From Gulosibacter sp. 10 (lineage in GTDB: Bacteria; Actinomycetota; Actinomycetes; Actinomycetales; Microbacteriaceae), in the NCBI RefSeq assembly GCF_900163695.1, contig NZ_FUIC01000035.1, positions 45,554 through 109,553 of the forward strand: DNA of 64,000 nt, read 5' to 3'. Position 1 is the first letter of the stretch. Each line of letters starts with the position of its first letter. Shown here piece by piece: positions 26,680 through 34,157 of this stretch. A model generated the notes under the pieces. That model had not been told where the DNA came from. It was given only the letters and a program-made list of their open reading frames with translations, and ran no database searches. The translations under genes and the position numbers were made by a program.

Positions 26680-26743
26680 AGCGACGCATCCGCGGGAGGA
26701 CCCCGCACCGCCGCGGCACAGCCCCGTGTGATCGGATGGGGAC

Positions 26744-27085
26744 ATGAAGGATGCACGGACTCCCCTCGCCCCCGCGGAGGAGACCGGACGGTGGCCGGTC
26801 GCCTCGATCTGCTGCGCCATCCTCTCGCTCGTGTCGATGCTGCTCGAGGTGCTGACCTGGGTCGTGCCCTACGGGGCGTTCGCCGAGATCCTCATCGGAT
26901 ACGTGTGGTTCTTCGGCCGCGCCGCCTCGGCGATCGCCGCGATCGTGGCGCTCATCCTCTATCTCGCGTCTCCCAGGGGCAGCATCCGCCGGACGAGCAC
27001 CGGTCATGCCGCGATCGTCACGGCCGTCTACCCCGTGGCGCTGCTGCTCCTGCTGGCCGTGCTCGCGGTGCGCGGCATCATCTAG
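26744..27085 (+). CDS. Small four-helix membrane protein
   Basis: The 113-residue protein starts MKDARTPLAPAEETGRWPVA and is almost all membrane segments. A short basic loop ASPRGSIRRTSTGHA precedes the last helix pair, VTAVYPVALLLLLAV. The GRWPV start and the P-x-GS-x-RR...VYP end match the protein encoded at 24831, so I take it as a short paralogue without the repeat head. Function unknown. Confidence 0.6.
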   Translation: MKDARTPLAPAEETGRWPVASICCAILSLVSMLLEVLTWVVPYGAFAEILIGYVWFFGRAASAIAAIVALILYLASPRGSIRRTSTGHAAIVTAVYPVALLLLLAVLAVRGII

Positions 27086-27111
27086 GCCCAGCTCGGAGGG
27101 CGGACTCGGCG

Positions 27112-27170
27112 CAGATGCGTCGCAGAATGCTGTTTCGCGAGCCCGATAACCGCATTCTGCGACGCATCTG
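27112..27170. repeat. Type A palindrome, copy 3 (19-bp perfect arms)
   Basis: CAGATGCGTCGCAGAATGC (27112-27130) is exactly inverted at 27152-27170 around 21 bases. It lies 27 bases after the stop of the gene at 26744, and downstream of the convergent gene ending at 27360, so here it could terminate. The stretch 27171-27359 shows no gene. Confidence 0.8.
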
Positions 27171-27359
27171 TGAGAGACCGCGCTCTCCGCCGGGGAACCG
27201 CGGGCCGGTGTCGGGCTCGCAAGAACGGCCGGGGCCAGGCCCTCTGCAGGCGCAGTCGGGGCCGGCCCCCGGAGGGACCGCTTGAGCCGGACGCACGGGA
27301 ACAGCCCGCGGACCGCCCCCGCAGGAGCCGCCCGCGGGAACGGCCGGGCCGGCCGGGCC

Positions 27360-27647
27360 CTACAGGAACGCGCCCATCACCAGCGCGCCGAGGTTGAGCA
27401 CGGCGCCCACCACGGCGAGCACCCGCCAGGAGCCGAGCGCCCCGAGGATGCCGAACAGCAGCCCCACGACGGCCGGGTAGGGCAGGAAGCCGCGCACGAG
27501 CTCGAACTCGGAGAAGATCGCCCCGAGCCCGATCGCCACCCAGCACGCGACTCCGAGCACCGCCGCGATCGCCGCGATCGTGGTGAATCCGCCCCGCTGG
27601 TACCAGCGCGCGTTCGGATCGAGTTCGTTCCGGTCGCTCTCGGACAT
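27360..27647 (-). CDS. Small membrane protein
   Basis: The 95-residue protein has a short polar N-terminus (MSESDRNELDPNARWYQRGG) and three hydrophobic helices separated by a few residues, with the phrase LLFGILGALGSWRVLAVVG near residue 65. No family is recognised. GAGGGAG precedes the ATG at 27647. It lies just downstream of the transglycosylase gene on the same strand and may share its transcript. Confidence 0.6.
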   Translation of the reverse strand: MSESDRNELDPNARWYQRGGFTTIAAIAAVLGVACWVAIGLGAIFSEFELVRGFLPYPAVVGLLFGILGALGSWRVLAVVGAVLNLGALVMGAFL

Positions 27648-27684
27648 GACCGCTCCCTCCGCTCGAGTCTTCGGGAGGGGCAGG

Positions 27685-28473
27685 CTACTGCGCGGCCTCG
27701 AGATATGCCTGTGCGGCGTTCGCGACGCTCAGCTGGTAGTCGTCGGTGTTGTTGTACGCGCGGATCGCGGCGATCCACTCGCCGCTGCTGGCGAACGAGC
27801 CGCCCTCGTGGCAGAGGTAGGTGGCCGCGGTCAGCGCGGCGTCGTCGATGTTCTGCGGATCCGCGACGCCGTCGCCGTTGCCGTCCTGACCCCAGATCTG
27901 CCACGTCTGCGGGATGAACTGCATCGGTCCCACGGCCCGGTCCCACTCGTCGTCGCCGTCCACCGCGCCGCCGTCGCTGTCGGGGATCGCCATGGTGGAT
28001 TCGCCGTCGAGCGGCACGCCGTAGATCGCCGGGCTCGCGACCCCGTCGGGGCCGATCGCGCCGTCGAAGATCGTGCCGTGGTGGGTCTCGACGTAGCCGA
28101 TGCCGGCGAGCGTGTTCCAGCCCAGGCCGCACTGCTGCATATGCCCCACGTAGATCGCGGCCCCGGCGTAGGCCGCGAGCGCGCGGTCCGGGATTCCGGT
28201 GGCCTGCGCCGTGCTCGCGATCCAGGAGGCGTCCGCGAGCACCGCGATGTCCGTGCCCTGCGAGGATTCCAGCGCGGCGTCGTCGGCGACGGGCCCAGGC
28301 ACGTCCACCTCGGGGCTCGTCACCCCAGGGTTCTGCGGGATCGGCTGGCCGATCACGGGATCGGTGTGCCGAGGCACGTTCACGACCATCACGATCGAGC
28401 CGATGGCGACGACGAGCAGCACGATGGCGACGCCCGTCACCACCCCCAGCGTCGTGCTCAGCTTGCCGTTCAA
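27685..28473 (-). CDS. Membrane-anchored lytic transglycosylase
   Basis: The 262-residue protein has one N-terminal membrane helix (about residues 8-32) and a C-terminal SLT-like domain. Its core is CGLGWNTLAGIGYVETHHGT (catalytic Glu in VETHHG, about residue 130), then RAVGPMQFIPQTW and the DGNGDG loop. Such enzymes cut the MurNAc-GlcNAc bond of peptidoglycan outside the membrane. A close paralogue lies at 33213. The start appears to be TTG at 28473, eight bases after the serA stop, without a strong ribosome site, so coupling to serA is likely. Confidence 0.85.
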   Translation of the reverse strand: MNGKLSTTLGVVTGVAIVLLVVAIGSIVMVVNVPRHTDPVIGQPIPQNPGVTSPEVDVPGPVADDAALESSQGTDIAVLADASWIASTAQATGIPDRALAAYAGAAIYVGHMQQCGLGWNTLAGIGYVETHHGTIFDGAIGPDGVASPAIYGVPLDGESTMAIPDSDGGAVDGDDEWDRAVGPMQFIPQTWQIWGQDGNGDGVADPQNIDDAALTAATYLCHEGGSFASSGEWIAAIRAYNNTDDYQLSVANAAQAYLEAAQ

Positions 28474-28480
28474 GGGCGGG

Positions 28481-29695
28481 CTAGCGCACCTCGCCCAGCG
28501 CGGTGAGCCGGCGGGTGGCGCCGATCTCGCGGATCTCGTCGAGGGCGGCCTGCGGGATGCCGTTGGAGCAGTCGGTCACCACGTAGCCCAGCTGGTCGCG
28601 GGTGGTGAGCTGCTGGCGGTCGATGTTGACGCCGTGCTTGCCGAGCACCGAGTTGACCGTCGCGAGCACGCCCGGCTCGTTGCGGTGCAGGTAGAGCAGG
28701 CGGGCGCCCTCGGCGAGCGACTCGAGCTGGACCTCGGGCAGGTTGACCGACATGTAGGTCGAGCCGGTGGAGACGAGGTCGCGGAACTTGCCCGCCACGA
28801 AGCGGCCGATGTCCTCCTGCGCCTCGGCGGTGGAGCCGCCGATGTGCGGGGTGAGGATCACGTTCGGGATGCCCTGCAGCACCGACTCGAACGGGTCGCC
28901 GGCCTTCTTGGGCTCGACCGGGTAGACGTCGAGGCCCGCGCCGGCGATGTGCCCGGAGAGCAGGTTGTCGCGCAGCGCCTCGAGGTCGACCACGTGGCCG
29001 CGCGAGAGGTTGAGGAAGAGCGAGCGCGGGCGCATCATCGCGAAGGTCTCGGCGTTGAAGAGGTTGGTGTTCTCGACACGGCCGTCGAGGTGGATCGACA
29101 CGGTCTCGACCGTCGAGAGCAGCTCCTGCAGGGAGTCGCAGCGGACGGCGTTGCCGAGCGCGAGGCGGTCGACGACGTCGTAGAAGTAGACGCGCATGCC
29201 GAGCGACTCGGCGAGCACCGAGAGCTGCGAGCCGATGTTGCCGTAGCCGACGATGCCGAGGGTGCGGCCGCGGACCTCGTGCGAGCCCTTCGCCGTCTTG
29301 TCCCACAGCCCGTTGTGCATGTTGCGGTTGTGGTCGCCGAGGTGGCGGGCGAGGTTGATGATCTCGCCGATCGCGAGCTCGACCACCGAGCGGGTGTTCG
29401 AGTACGGGGCGTTGAAGACCGGGATCGACTGCTCGGCCGCGGCCTCGAGGTCGATCTGGTTGGTGCCGATGCTGAAGGCCCCGACGGCCCGCAGGTCGGG
29501 GCGCGCCTCGAGCACGCGTCGCGTCACCTGGGTCTTCGACCGGATGCCGAGCAGGTCGATGCCCTCGAGGGACTCGATCAGCTCGGACTCGTCGAGGGCG
29601 CCCTTGCGGGTCTCGACCTCGATGCCTTCGGCTTCGAGCAGGCGGACGGCTTCTGCGTGGATGTTTTCGAGGAGAAGGGCTTTCACCCGAGCCAT
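28481..29695 (-). CDS. serA: D-3-phosphoglycerate dehydrogenase
   Basis: The 404-residue enzyme oxidises 3-phosphoglycerate, the first step of serine synthesis. It has the NAD motif GIVGYGNIGSQLS (about residue 147), the catalytic Arg/Glu/His set (RGHVVDLEAL, and TPHIGGST near 285) and a C-terminal ACT domain (NEPGVLATVNSVL), where serine may feed back. Its length matches the short E. coli-type SerA, not the longer mycobacterial form. It is followed closely by the lytic transglycosylase gene. Confidence 0.94.
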   Translation of the reverse strand: MARVKALLLENIHAEAVRLLEAEGIEVETRKGALDESELIESLEGIDLLGIRSKTQVTRRVLEARPDLRAVGAFSIGTNQIDLEAAAEQSIPVFNAPYSNTRSVVELAIGEIINLARHLGDHNRNMHNGLWDKTAKGSHEVRGRTLGIVGYGNIGSQLSVLAESLGMRVYFYDVVDRLALGNAVRCDSLQELLSTVETVSIHLDGRVENTNLFNAETFAMMRPRSLFLNLSRGHVVDLEALRDNLLSGHIAGAGLDVYPVEPKKAGDPFESVLQGIPNVILTPHIGGSTAEAQEDIGRFVAGKFRDLVSTGSTYMSVNLPEVQLESLAEGARLLYLHRNEPGVLATVNSVLGKHGVNIDRQQLTTRDQLGYVVTDCSNGIPQAALDEIREIGATRRLTALGEVR

Positions 29696-29750
29696 CTTAG
29701 ACCGGGGCCGGGGATTCCGGCACCCGATGCCGCATCGCCTCCCGCCGTTT

Positions 29751-29807
29751 CCGGGGCGGATGGCGGCGCCGTCTCCGGGAGGCGGATGCGCGGGCCATCC
29801 GTCCCGG
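29751..29807. repeat. Type C palindrome, copy 2
   Basis: CCGGGGCGGATGG (29751-29763) is inverted at 29795-29807 with one mismatch. The centre also holds CTCCCG/CGGGAG. It lies between rpmJ and serA, both on the minus strand, so it could terminate rpmJ. The arms are related to those at 15314. Confidence 0.6.
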
Positions 29808-29825
29808 AGCCGACGCGACGGCGGT

Positions 29826-29948
29826 TCAGCCCTGGCGGCCCTTGAAGCGCGGGTTGAGCTTGTTGATGACGTAGACGCGGCCGCGGCGGCGGACGACCTG
29901 CGAGCCGGGCTGGTTCTTCAGCGATTTGAGCGATGCGCGTACCTTCAC
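29826..29948 (-). CDS. rpmJ: Ribosomal protein L36, cysteine-free (zinc-independent) form
   Basis: The 40-residue product starts [20 protein letters not shown] and ends NPRFKGRQG, a clear L36. The usual form binds zinc with three Cys and one His; this copy has none, so it works without zinc. Such 'C-minus' paralogues are made under zinc starvation. A Zur-like box lies at 29962-29978, only 14 bases before the GTG, which itself follows GGAGG. It is too short for many gene finders. Confidence 0.96.
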   Translation of the reverse strand: MKVRASLKSLKNQPGSQVVRRRGRVYVINKLNPRFKGRQG

Positions 29949-29961
29949 ACTTGCCTCCTAA

Positions 29962-29978
29962 TTGGGAATGATTATCAT
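29962..29978. promoter_or_regulatory. Zur-like box 1
   Basis: TTGGGAATGATTATCAT fits TTGATAA-N3-TTATCAA at 11 of 14 arm positions and contains the perfect palindrome AATGATTATCATT. It lies between the divergent zinc-free L36 gene and the COG0523-like gene, so one repressor site could control both. Fur-type boxes look similar, but the L36 target favours Zur. Confidence 0.8.
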
Positions 29979-30017
29979 TAGATACACTAGTCGATCGGCG
30001 AAGGGGAGTGGAAGAGC

Positions 30018-31061
30018 GTGACCGAAGCGGTTGAGTTGATAGCGGTGGTCGGCACGTGCGCCCCCGAACGGCATTCGCTGGCGATGACGCTGTCGAAGCA
30101 GCACGGCCGGTGGCTCATCCCCGCCGGGCGCCTGCGCCTCGCCGTCGATCCCCTCGACGAGCTCCAGTCGCTCGTGCGCTGGGCCACGCCGCCGGAGTGC
30201 GTGCTCGCCGAGCTGCCCGAGAACATCCCCGTCACGCGCGCGATCGGCGCGCTCACGGCGCCCGACCACCCCGCCCGCCTCCGCGAGGTGGTGTGCGTCG
30301 TCGACGCCGCGCACCTCCTCCCGGACCTGCTGCGCGACGACTACCTGCCCACCGACCGGGTCGCGACGCTCCAGGGCGACCGCGAGTACTTCGGCCGGGC
30401 GATGCTCACCGTGACGCAGATCGAGTTCGCGTCGACCGTGATCCTCGCGAACTGGGAGCCGCTGTCCACGCCCGATCTCTCGATGATGATGGCGCTCATC
30501 AGCCACCTCGCGCCCCGGGCGCGACTGCGGCTGCAGGGCGTGCTGAGCCCGCAGGGCGGCGAGGAGCAGCTCCCCTACTCGAAGGAGCAGGAGCGACCCG
30601 GATGGGTGGGGCTCCTCAACGACGACTTCGCCCCGCACATGACCGACCCGCGCGTCGGCGCGCTGCGGTACGAGCGCGAGCGGCCCTTCCACCCGACCCG
30701 GCTGCAGGCCGTGCTCGACGGCCGCATCGAGCCGGGCGAGTTCGGCACCGTGCTGCGCTCGGCCGGATTCTGCCGGTTCGCGACGCGCCCGCACCACGTG
30801 GGCGAATGGGATCACGTGGGCCAGCTCATCTCGTTCGAGCCGCTCGCCGCGGCCGTGCCGGATGCGGCCGACGGCGGCGAGCTGCTGGCGCTGGGGCAGG
30901 ACCTCGCGTTCTTCGGCCTCGACCTGGACCGGGTCGCGCTCGAGGCCGCGCTCGACGGCGCGCTCCTCACCGACGAGGAGTTCGCGGCCGGGCCGGACGA
31001 ATGGCAGCGCCTCGACGACCCGTTCCCCGCCTGGCAGACGACCGGCGCGGAGCACGATTAG
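30018..31061 (+). CDS. COG0523 (CobW-like) protein with a ruined nucleotide site
   Basis: The 347-residue protein has the shape of COG0523 metal-handling GTPases: VVCVVDAAHLL (about residue 95), TQIEFASTVILANW (where TQ.D/NKxD usually lies) and a CobW_C-like end with FHPTRL and LRSAGFCRFATRP. The Walker A loop, normally GFLGSGKT, reads GTCAPERHS, and no CxCC motif is present. It should neither bind GTP in the normal way nor carry the usual metal site. Shared box 1 with zinc-free L36 suggests a role in zinc starvation. GTG start follows GGGGAG. Confidence 0.75.
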   Translation: MTEAVELIAVVGTCAPERHSLAMTLSKQHGRWLIPAGRLRLAVDPLDELQSLVRWATPPECVLAELPENIPVTRAIGALTAPDHPARLREVVCVVDAAHLLPDLLRDDYLPTDRVATLQGDREYFGRAMLTVTQIEFASTVILANWEPLSTPDLSMMMALISHLAPRARLRLQGVLSPQGGEEQLPYSKEQERPGWVGLLNDDFAPHMTDPRVGALRYERERPFHPTRLQAVLDGRIEPGEFGTVLRSAGFCRFATRPHHVGEWDHVGQLISFEPLAAAVPDAADGGELLALGQDLAFFGLDLDRVALEAALDGALLTDEEFAAGPDEWQRLDDPFPAWQTTGAEHD

Positions 31062-31103
31062 ACCACCGCGGCTCCCGGAATACCGGGGCCCGCGGGACAG
31101 ACT

Positions 31104-31141
31104 GCTACTCGGGGGACTTCAGGGGGCGTCCCCCGAGTAGC
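31104..31141. terminator. Hairpin (14-bp arms), bidirectional terminator, type F
   Basis: GCTACTCGGGGGAC (31104-31117) pairs exactly with 31128-31141 around a ten-base loop. It lies between the convergent COG0523-like and ferrochelatase genes, so it probably ends both transcripts, though no U tract follows. Confidence 0.75.
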
Positions 31142-31157
31142 GATTCCTTCGCGAGGA

Positions 31158-32423
31158 TCAGGGCTGCAGCCCGGCGATCGCGGGGCGGAAGCCCAGCCGC
31201 ACGTTCTCGCAATCGCCCGCCCGGGTCACGTCGTACCAGGGGCCGATGTCGGTGCGAGCGGGCCGCTCCGCCTTCGGCGTCCCGTGAACGCGCTCGAGGA
31301 TGAGGTCGACGAGCCCGGAGACGAACGCCGGATGCGTGCCGGGCGTGGGGGTGCGCCGGAAGGCGAGCCCGGCCTGCGCGGCCGAGTCCTTCGCCTCGTT
31401 GTCGAGGTCCCACAGCACCTCCATGTGGTCGGAGATGAAGCCGACCGGCACGACGACCACGGCGCGGCGGCCCTGCTCGGGCAGGGTCTCGATGACGTCG
31501 TTGATGTCGGGCTCGAGCCAGGGCTGGCTCGGCGGGCCGGAGCGCGACTGGAACACGAGCCGCCAGTTGAGCTGCTCGAGGCCGTCGCCGCGCTCGCGCA
31601 GCTGGGCGAGCACGTCGTCCGCCACCACGCCGCTCACCGCGAGGTGCTGCGCGTAGTACGCGCCGCCCTCGCCGAAGTGGCGGGATTCCGGGCCCGAGCG
31701 GTTCGCATCCTCGGTGGGGATGGAGTGCGTCGTGAAGAGCACCTCGACGTCCCGCCCGAGGTCGAGCGTCGGATCCTCGCGCTGCAGCTCGTCGAGCGCC
31801 TCGCGCAGGCCCTCGACGAAGGGCTCCACGAAGCCCGGGTGGTCGAAGAACTGGCGCACCTTGTCGATCCGCACCTCGCCCTGCAGCCCGGTGAACTCGA
31901 GCGCATCCGCGAAGTCCTCGCGGTACTGGCGGTCCGAGGAGTAGGACGAGTAGGCGCTGGTCGCGAGCGCGAGGATCTTCGTGGCGCCGCGCTCGTGCGC
32001 CTCGGTGAGGGCCTCGTGCACGTAGGGCTCCCAGTTGCGGTTGCCCCAGTAGACGGGCAGGTCGATGCCCCGGCGCTCGAGCTCGGCCTCCAGCGCCGCC
32101 TTGAGCGCGAGGTTCTGCTCGTTGATCGGGCTCACGCCGCCGTAGTGGCGGTAGTGCACGGCGACCTCTTCGAGGCGCTCGTCGGGGATGCCGCGCCCGC
32201 CGGTCACGTTGCGGAGGAACGGGATGACGTCCTCCTGCCCGTTCGGGCCGCCGAAGGAGGCGAGGATGATCGCGTCGTAGTCGACGGGGGTCTCGATCCA
32301 GGGGTCGCCGCCCTGCGCCGGCTCGGTGGCCGCCGAGACGAGCGCGCCCGGCTCGAGCGGCGCGTCCTTCGCCGGGGGCGCCTTGCGGCTCGTGCGCTGT
32401 TCGATCGTTGCTTCGCCCGTCAT
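31158..32423 (-). CDS. cpfC: Coproporphyrin III ferrochelatase
   Basis: The 421-residue enzyme inserts Fe2+ into coproporphyrin III. It opens its domain with YDAIILASFGGPNGQEDVIPFL (about residue 50) and has VYWGNRNWEPYV, the TTHSIP motif with the metal-side His, and VVPVGFISDHMEVLWDLD. An extra ~45-residue polar N-terminus is present. It is coupled (ATGA overlap) behind chdC, which carries out the following step of the same pathway, so the coproporphyrin-dependent route is used here. Confidence 0.94.
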   Translation of the reverse strand: MTGEATIEQRTSRKAPPAKDAPLEPGALVSAATEPAQGGDPWIETPVDYDAIILASFGGPNGQEDVIPFLRNVTGGRGIPDERLEEVAVHYRHYGGVSPINEQNLALKAALEAELERRGIDLPVYWGNRNWEPYVHEALTEAHERGATKILALATSAYSSYSSDRQYREDFADALEFTGLQGEVRIDKVRQFFDHPGFVEPFVEGLREALDELQREDPTLDLGRDVEVLFTTHSIPTEDANRSGPESRHFGEGGAYYAQHLAVSGVVADDVLAQLRERGDGLEQLNWRLVFQSRSGPPSQPWLEPDINDVIETLPEQGRRAVVVVPVGFISDHMEVLWDLDNEAKDSAAQAGLAFRRTPTPGTHPAFVSGLVDLILERVHGTPKAERPARTDIGPWYDVTRAGDCENVRLGFRPAIAGLQP

Positions 32424-33148
32424 CAAGCAGTCTCCTCGGTGAAGCGGAGCGCCACCGGCACCTGCGATGCGGGGATGCGGCGTCCCGTGTAGAAGGGGGT
32501 CTCCTCGCGCACGTGGCGGCGCGCCTCGGTGTAGCGGAGGTCGCGCATCATGTCGAGGATGTTCAGCAGCTCGTCGTCCTCGAAGGAGAGCATCCACTCG
32601 TAGTCGCTGATGCCGAACGCCGCGATGGTGTTCGCGAGCACCGACTTGAACGCGGCGCCGCGGATGCCGTGGTCGCGCAGCATGACGGAGCGCTCCTCGT
32701 CCGGGAGCAGGTACCAGTCGTAGGAGCGCACGAACGGGTAGATCGTGATCCACTTCTTGGCCTCGCGGCCGAGCATGTACGCCGGCATGTGGCGCTCGTT
32801 GAACTCGGCGGCGCGGTGCACGCCGGTCACCTGCCAGGTCAGCTCGAGGTTCGCGAAGAGCACCGTCGAGCGGATGCGCCGCACCGCGGACTGCAGCGCC
32901 TCGGGGTCCTCGCCGTGCAGCCACACCAGCACGTCGCCGTCCTGCCGGAAGCCGTTGAGGTCGTAGAAGCCGCGGAGGGAGATGCCCTTCGCCTCGATCT
33001 GCGGCAGGACCGCCTCGAGCTCGGCGATCGCCGCGCCGATCGCGCCGGGTGCCGTCGTGCCGGGCAGTCGTCGGAAGACGGAGTAGTTCGCGTATTGCGT
33101 GAGGGGGCCGGGCTGCGGCGCGTCTGCGCCTTCGAGAGGATTCGACAT
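32423..33148 (-). CDS. chdC: Coproheme decarboxylase (haem synthase)
   Basis: The 241-residue protein is ChdC/HemQ, which uses peroxide to decarboxylate coproheme to haem b. Recognisable parts are GFYDLNGFRQDGDVLVWLHG, KKWITIYPFVRSYDWYLLP (with the radical Tyr of the YPF/Y region, about residue 135), MLRDHGIRG and FGISDYEWMLSFE. GGGAG precedes the ATG at 33148. It is first in a two-gene haem operon with cpfC. Confidence 0.94.
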   Translation of the reverse strand: MSNPLEGADAPQPGPLTQYANYSVFRRLPGTTAPGAIGAAIAELEAVLPQIEAKGISLRGFYDLNGFRQDGDVLVWLHGEDPEALQSAVRRIRSTVLFANLELTWQVTGVHRAAEFNERHMPAYMLGREAKKWITIYPFVRSYDWYLLPDEERSVMLRDHGIRGAAFKSVLANTIAAFGISDYEWMLSFEDDELLNILDMMRDLRYTEARRHVREETPFYTGRRIPASQVPVALRFTEETA

Positions 33149-33212
33149 GGCTCCCATTCTAGGTCGCCCGGCCCGCAGATGCGCTGGGCGCACCGGCCCG
33201 CGAGCGCACCGC

Positions 33213-34157
33213 TCAGCCCGCGAGATCGGCGTAGTGGGTCGCCGCGGTGGAGACCTCGATCGCGTACTCCACCGGAGCGTTGTAGGCGCCGATCGCCGCG
33301 AGCCAGTTCTGCTCCACGGAGAGGTCCTGGCCGACCTCGCAGAGGTAGCGGGCGGCGGCGAGCGCGGCGTCGTCGATCTGCTGCGGGTCGCGCATCCCGT
33401 CGCCGTTCCCGTCTGCGCCGTAGAGCGCCCAGGTGGCGGGGATGAACTGCATCGGCCCCACCGCCCGATCGTGCACCGGGTCGCCGTCGAACTCGCCGCC
33501 GTCGCTGTCCGGGATGTGCGCGACGCCGTCGCCGTCGAGCGGGACGCCGACGATGCCGGGGCGGGCGTAGCCGTCCTGGTCGACGACTCCGCCGTCGATG
33601 GTGCCGTGGTGCGATTCGACCCAGCCGATGCCGGCGAGGGTGTTCCAGCCGAGCCCGCATCCCGGCTGCTCGCGCGCGAGCTGCAGCGCGGCGCCGGCGT
33701 AGGCGAGCAGCCCGCGCTCGGGGATGCCCGTCCTCGAGGCCGTCTCGCGGGCCCAGCCGGGATCCGGGAGCGCGGTGATCGCTTCAGCGTCGTGCTCGAC
33801 GGCCTCGGCGGGCGGGGCCGCCTGCGAGGCCGCCGCGTAGGGCGCGGGCGCGGCGGCGCCGGGCCCCTGCTGCGGATCGGCGTGGTGCAGGGCGAAGACG
33901 CTGAGCCCGACGAGCGCGGCGCCGAGGACGAGCGCGATGGCGGCGACGAGGATGCCGCCGGCGCCCGGGGCGCGCCGGGCGGGGTCGGGGTCCCCGTCCA
34001 GCAGGCTCTCGATCTCCGGCTCCGCGCCGGCCGGCGGCGCGATCGGCCCGCCGCCCCGCGCCCGGCCGGAGCGGCGCGCGTCCGGGCGCGGCCGCACCGG
34101 CTCCCGCTCCTCCTCGAGGAGGCTCTCCGCGACGAGGGGCGGGTACTGCCGCCTCAT
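33213..34157 (-). CDS. Lytic transglycosylase, last gene of the anchored-repeat ABC operon
   Basis: The 314-residue protein is a paralogue of the one at 27685. It has a longer basic and Pro-rich cytoplasmic head (about residues 1-65), one membrane helix, and the SLT-like domain CGLGWNTLAGIGWVESHHGT with catalytic Glu (about 182), RAVGPMQFIPATW and DGNGDG. It should cut glycan strands outside the membrane. Its start overlaps the surface-protein stop by four bases, so it is translated with the metal-importer operon. This suggests that wall opening is needed to place those surface proteins. Confidence 0.85.
   Translation of the reverse strand: MRRQYPPLVAESLLEEEREPVRPRPDARRSGRARGGGPIAPPAGAEPEIESLLDGDPDPARRAPGAGGILVAAIALVLGAALVGLSVFALHHADPQQGPGAAAPAPYAAASQAAPPAEAVEHDAEAITALPDPGWARETASRTGIPERGLLAYAGAALQLAREQPGCGLGWNTLAGIGWVESHHGTIDGGVVDQDGYARPGIVGVPLDGDGVAHIPDSDGGEFDGDPVHDRAVGPMQFIPATWALYGADGNGDGMRDPQQIDDAALAAARYLCEVGQDLSVEQNWLAAIGAYNAPVEYAIEVSTAATHYADLAG

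Noticed and set aside
26283..26756. N-terminal extension of the membrane protein gene at 25491 up to 26756
   Set aside because: The extension runs through a type A palindrome and a tandem duplication and gives an Arg-rich, motif-free sequence. The ATG at 26282 gives the normal acidic head.
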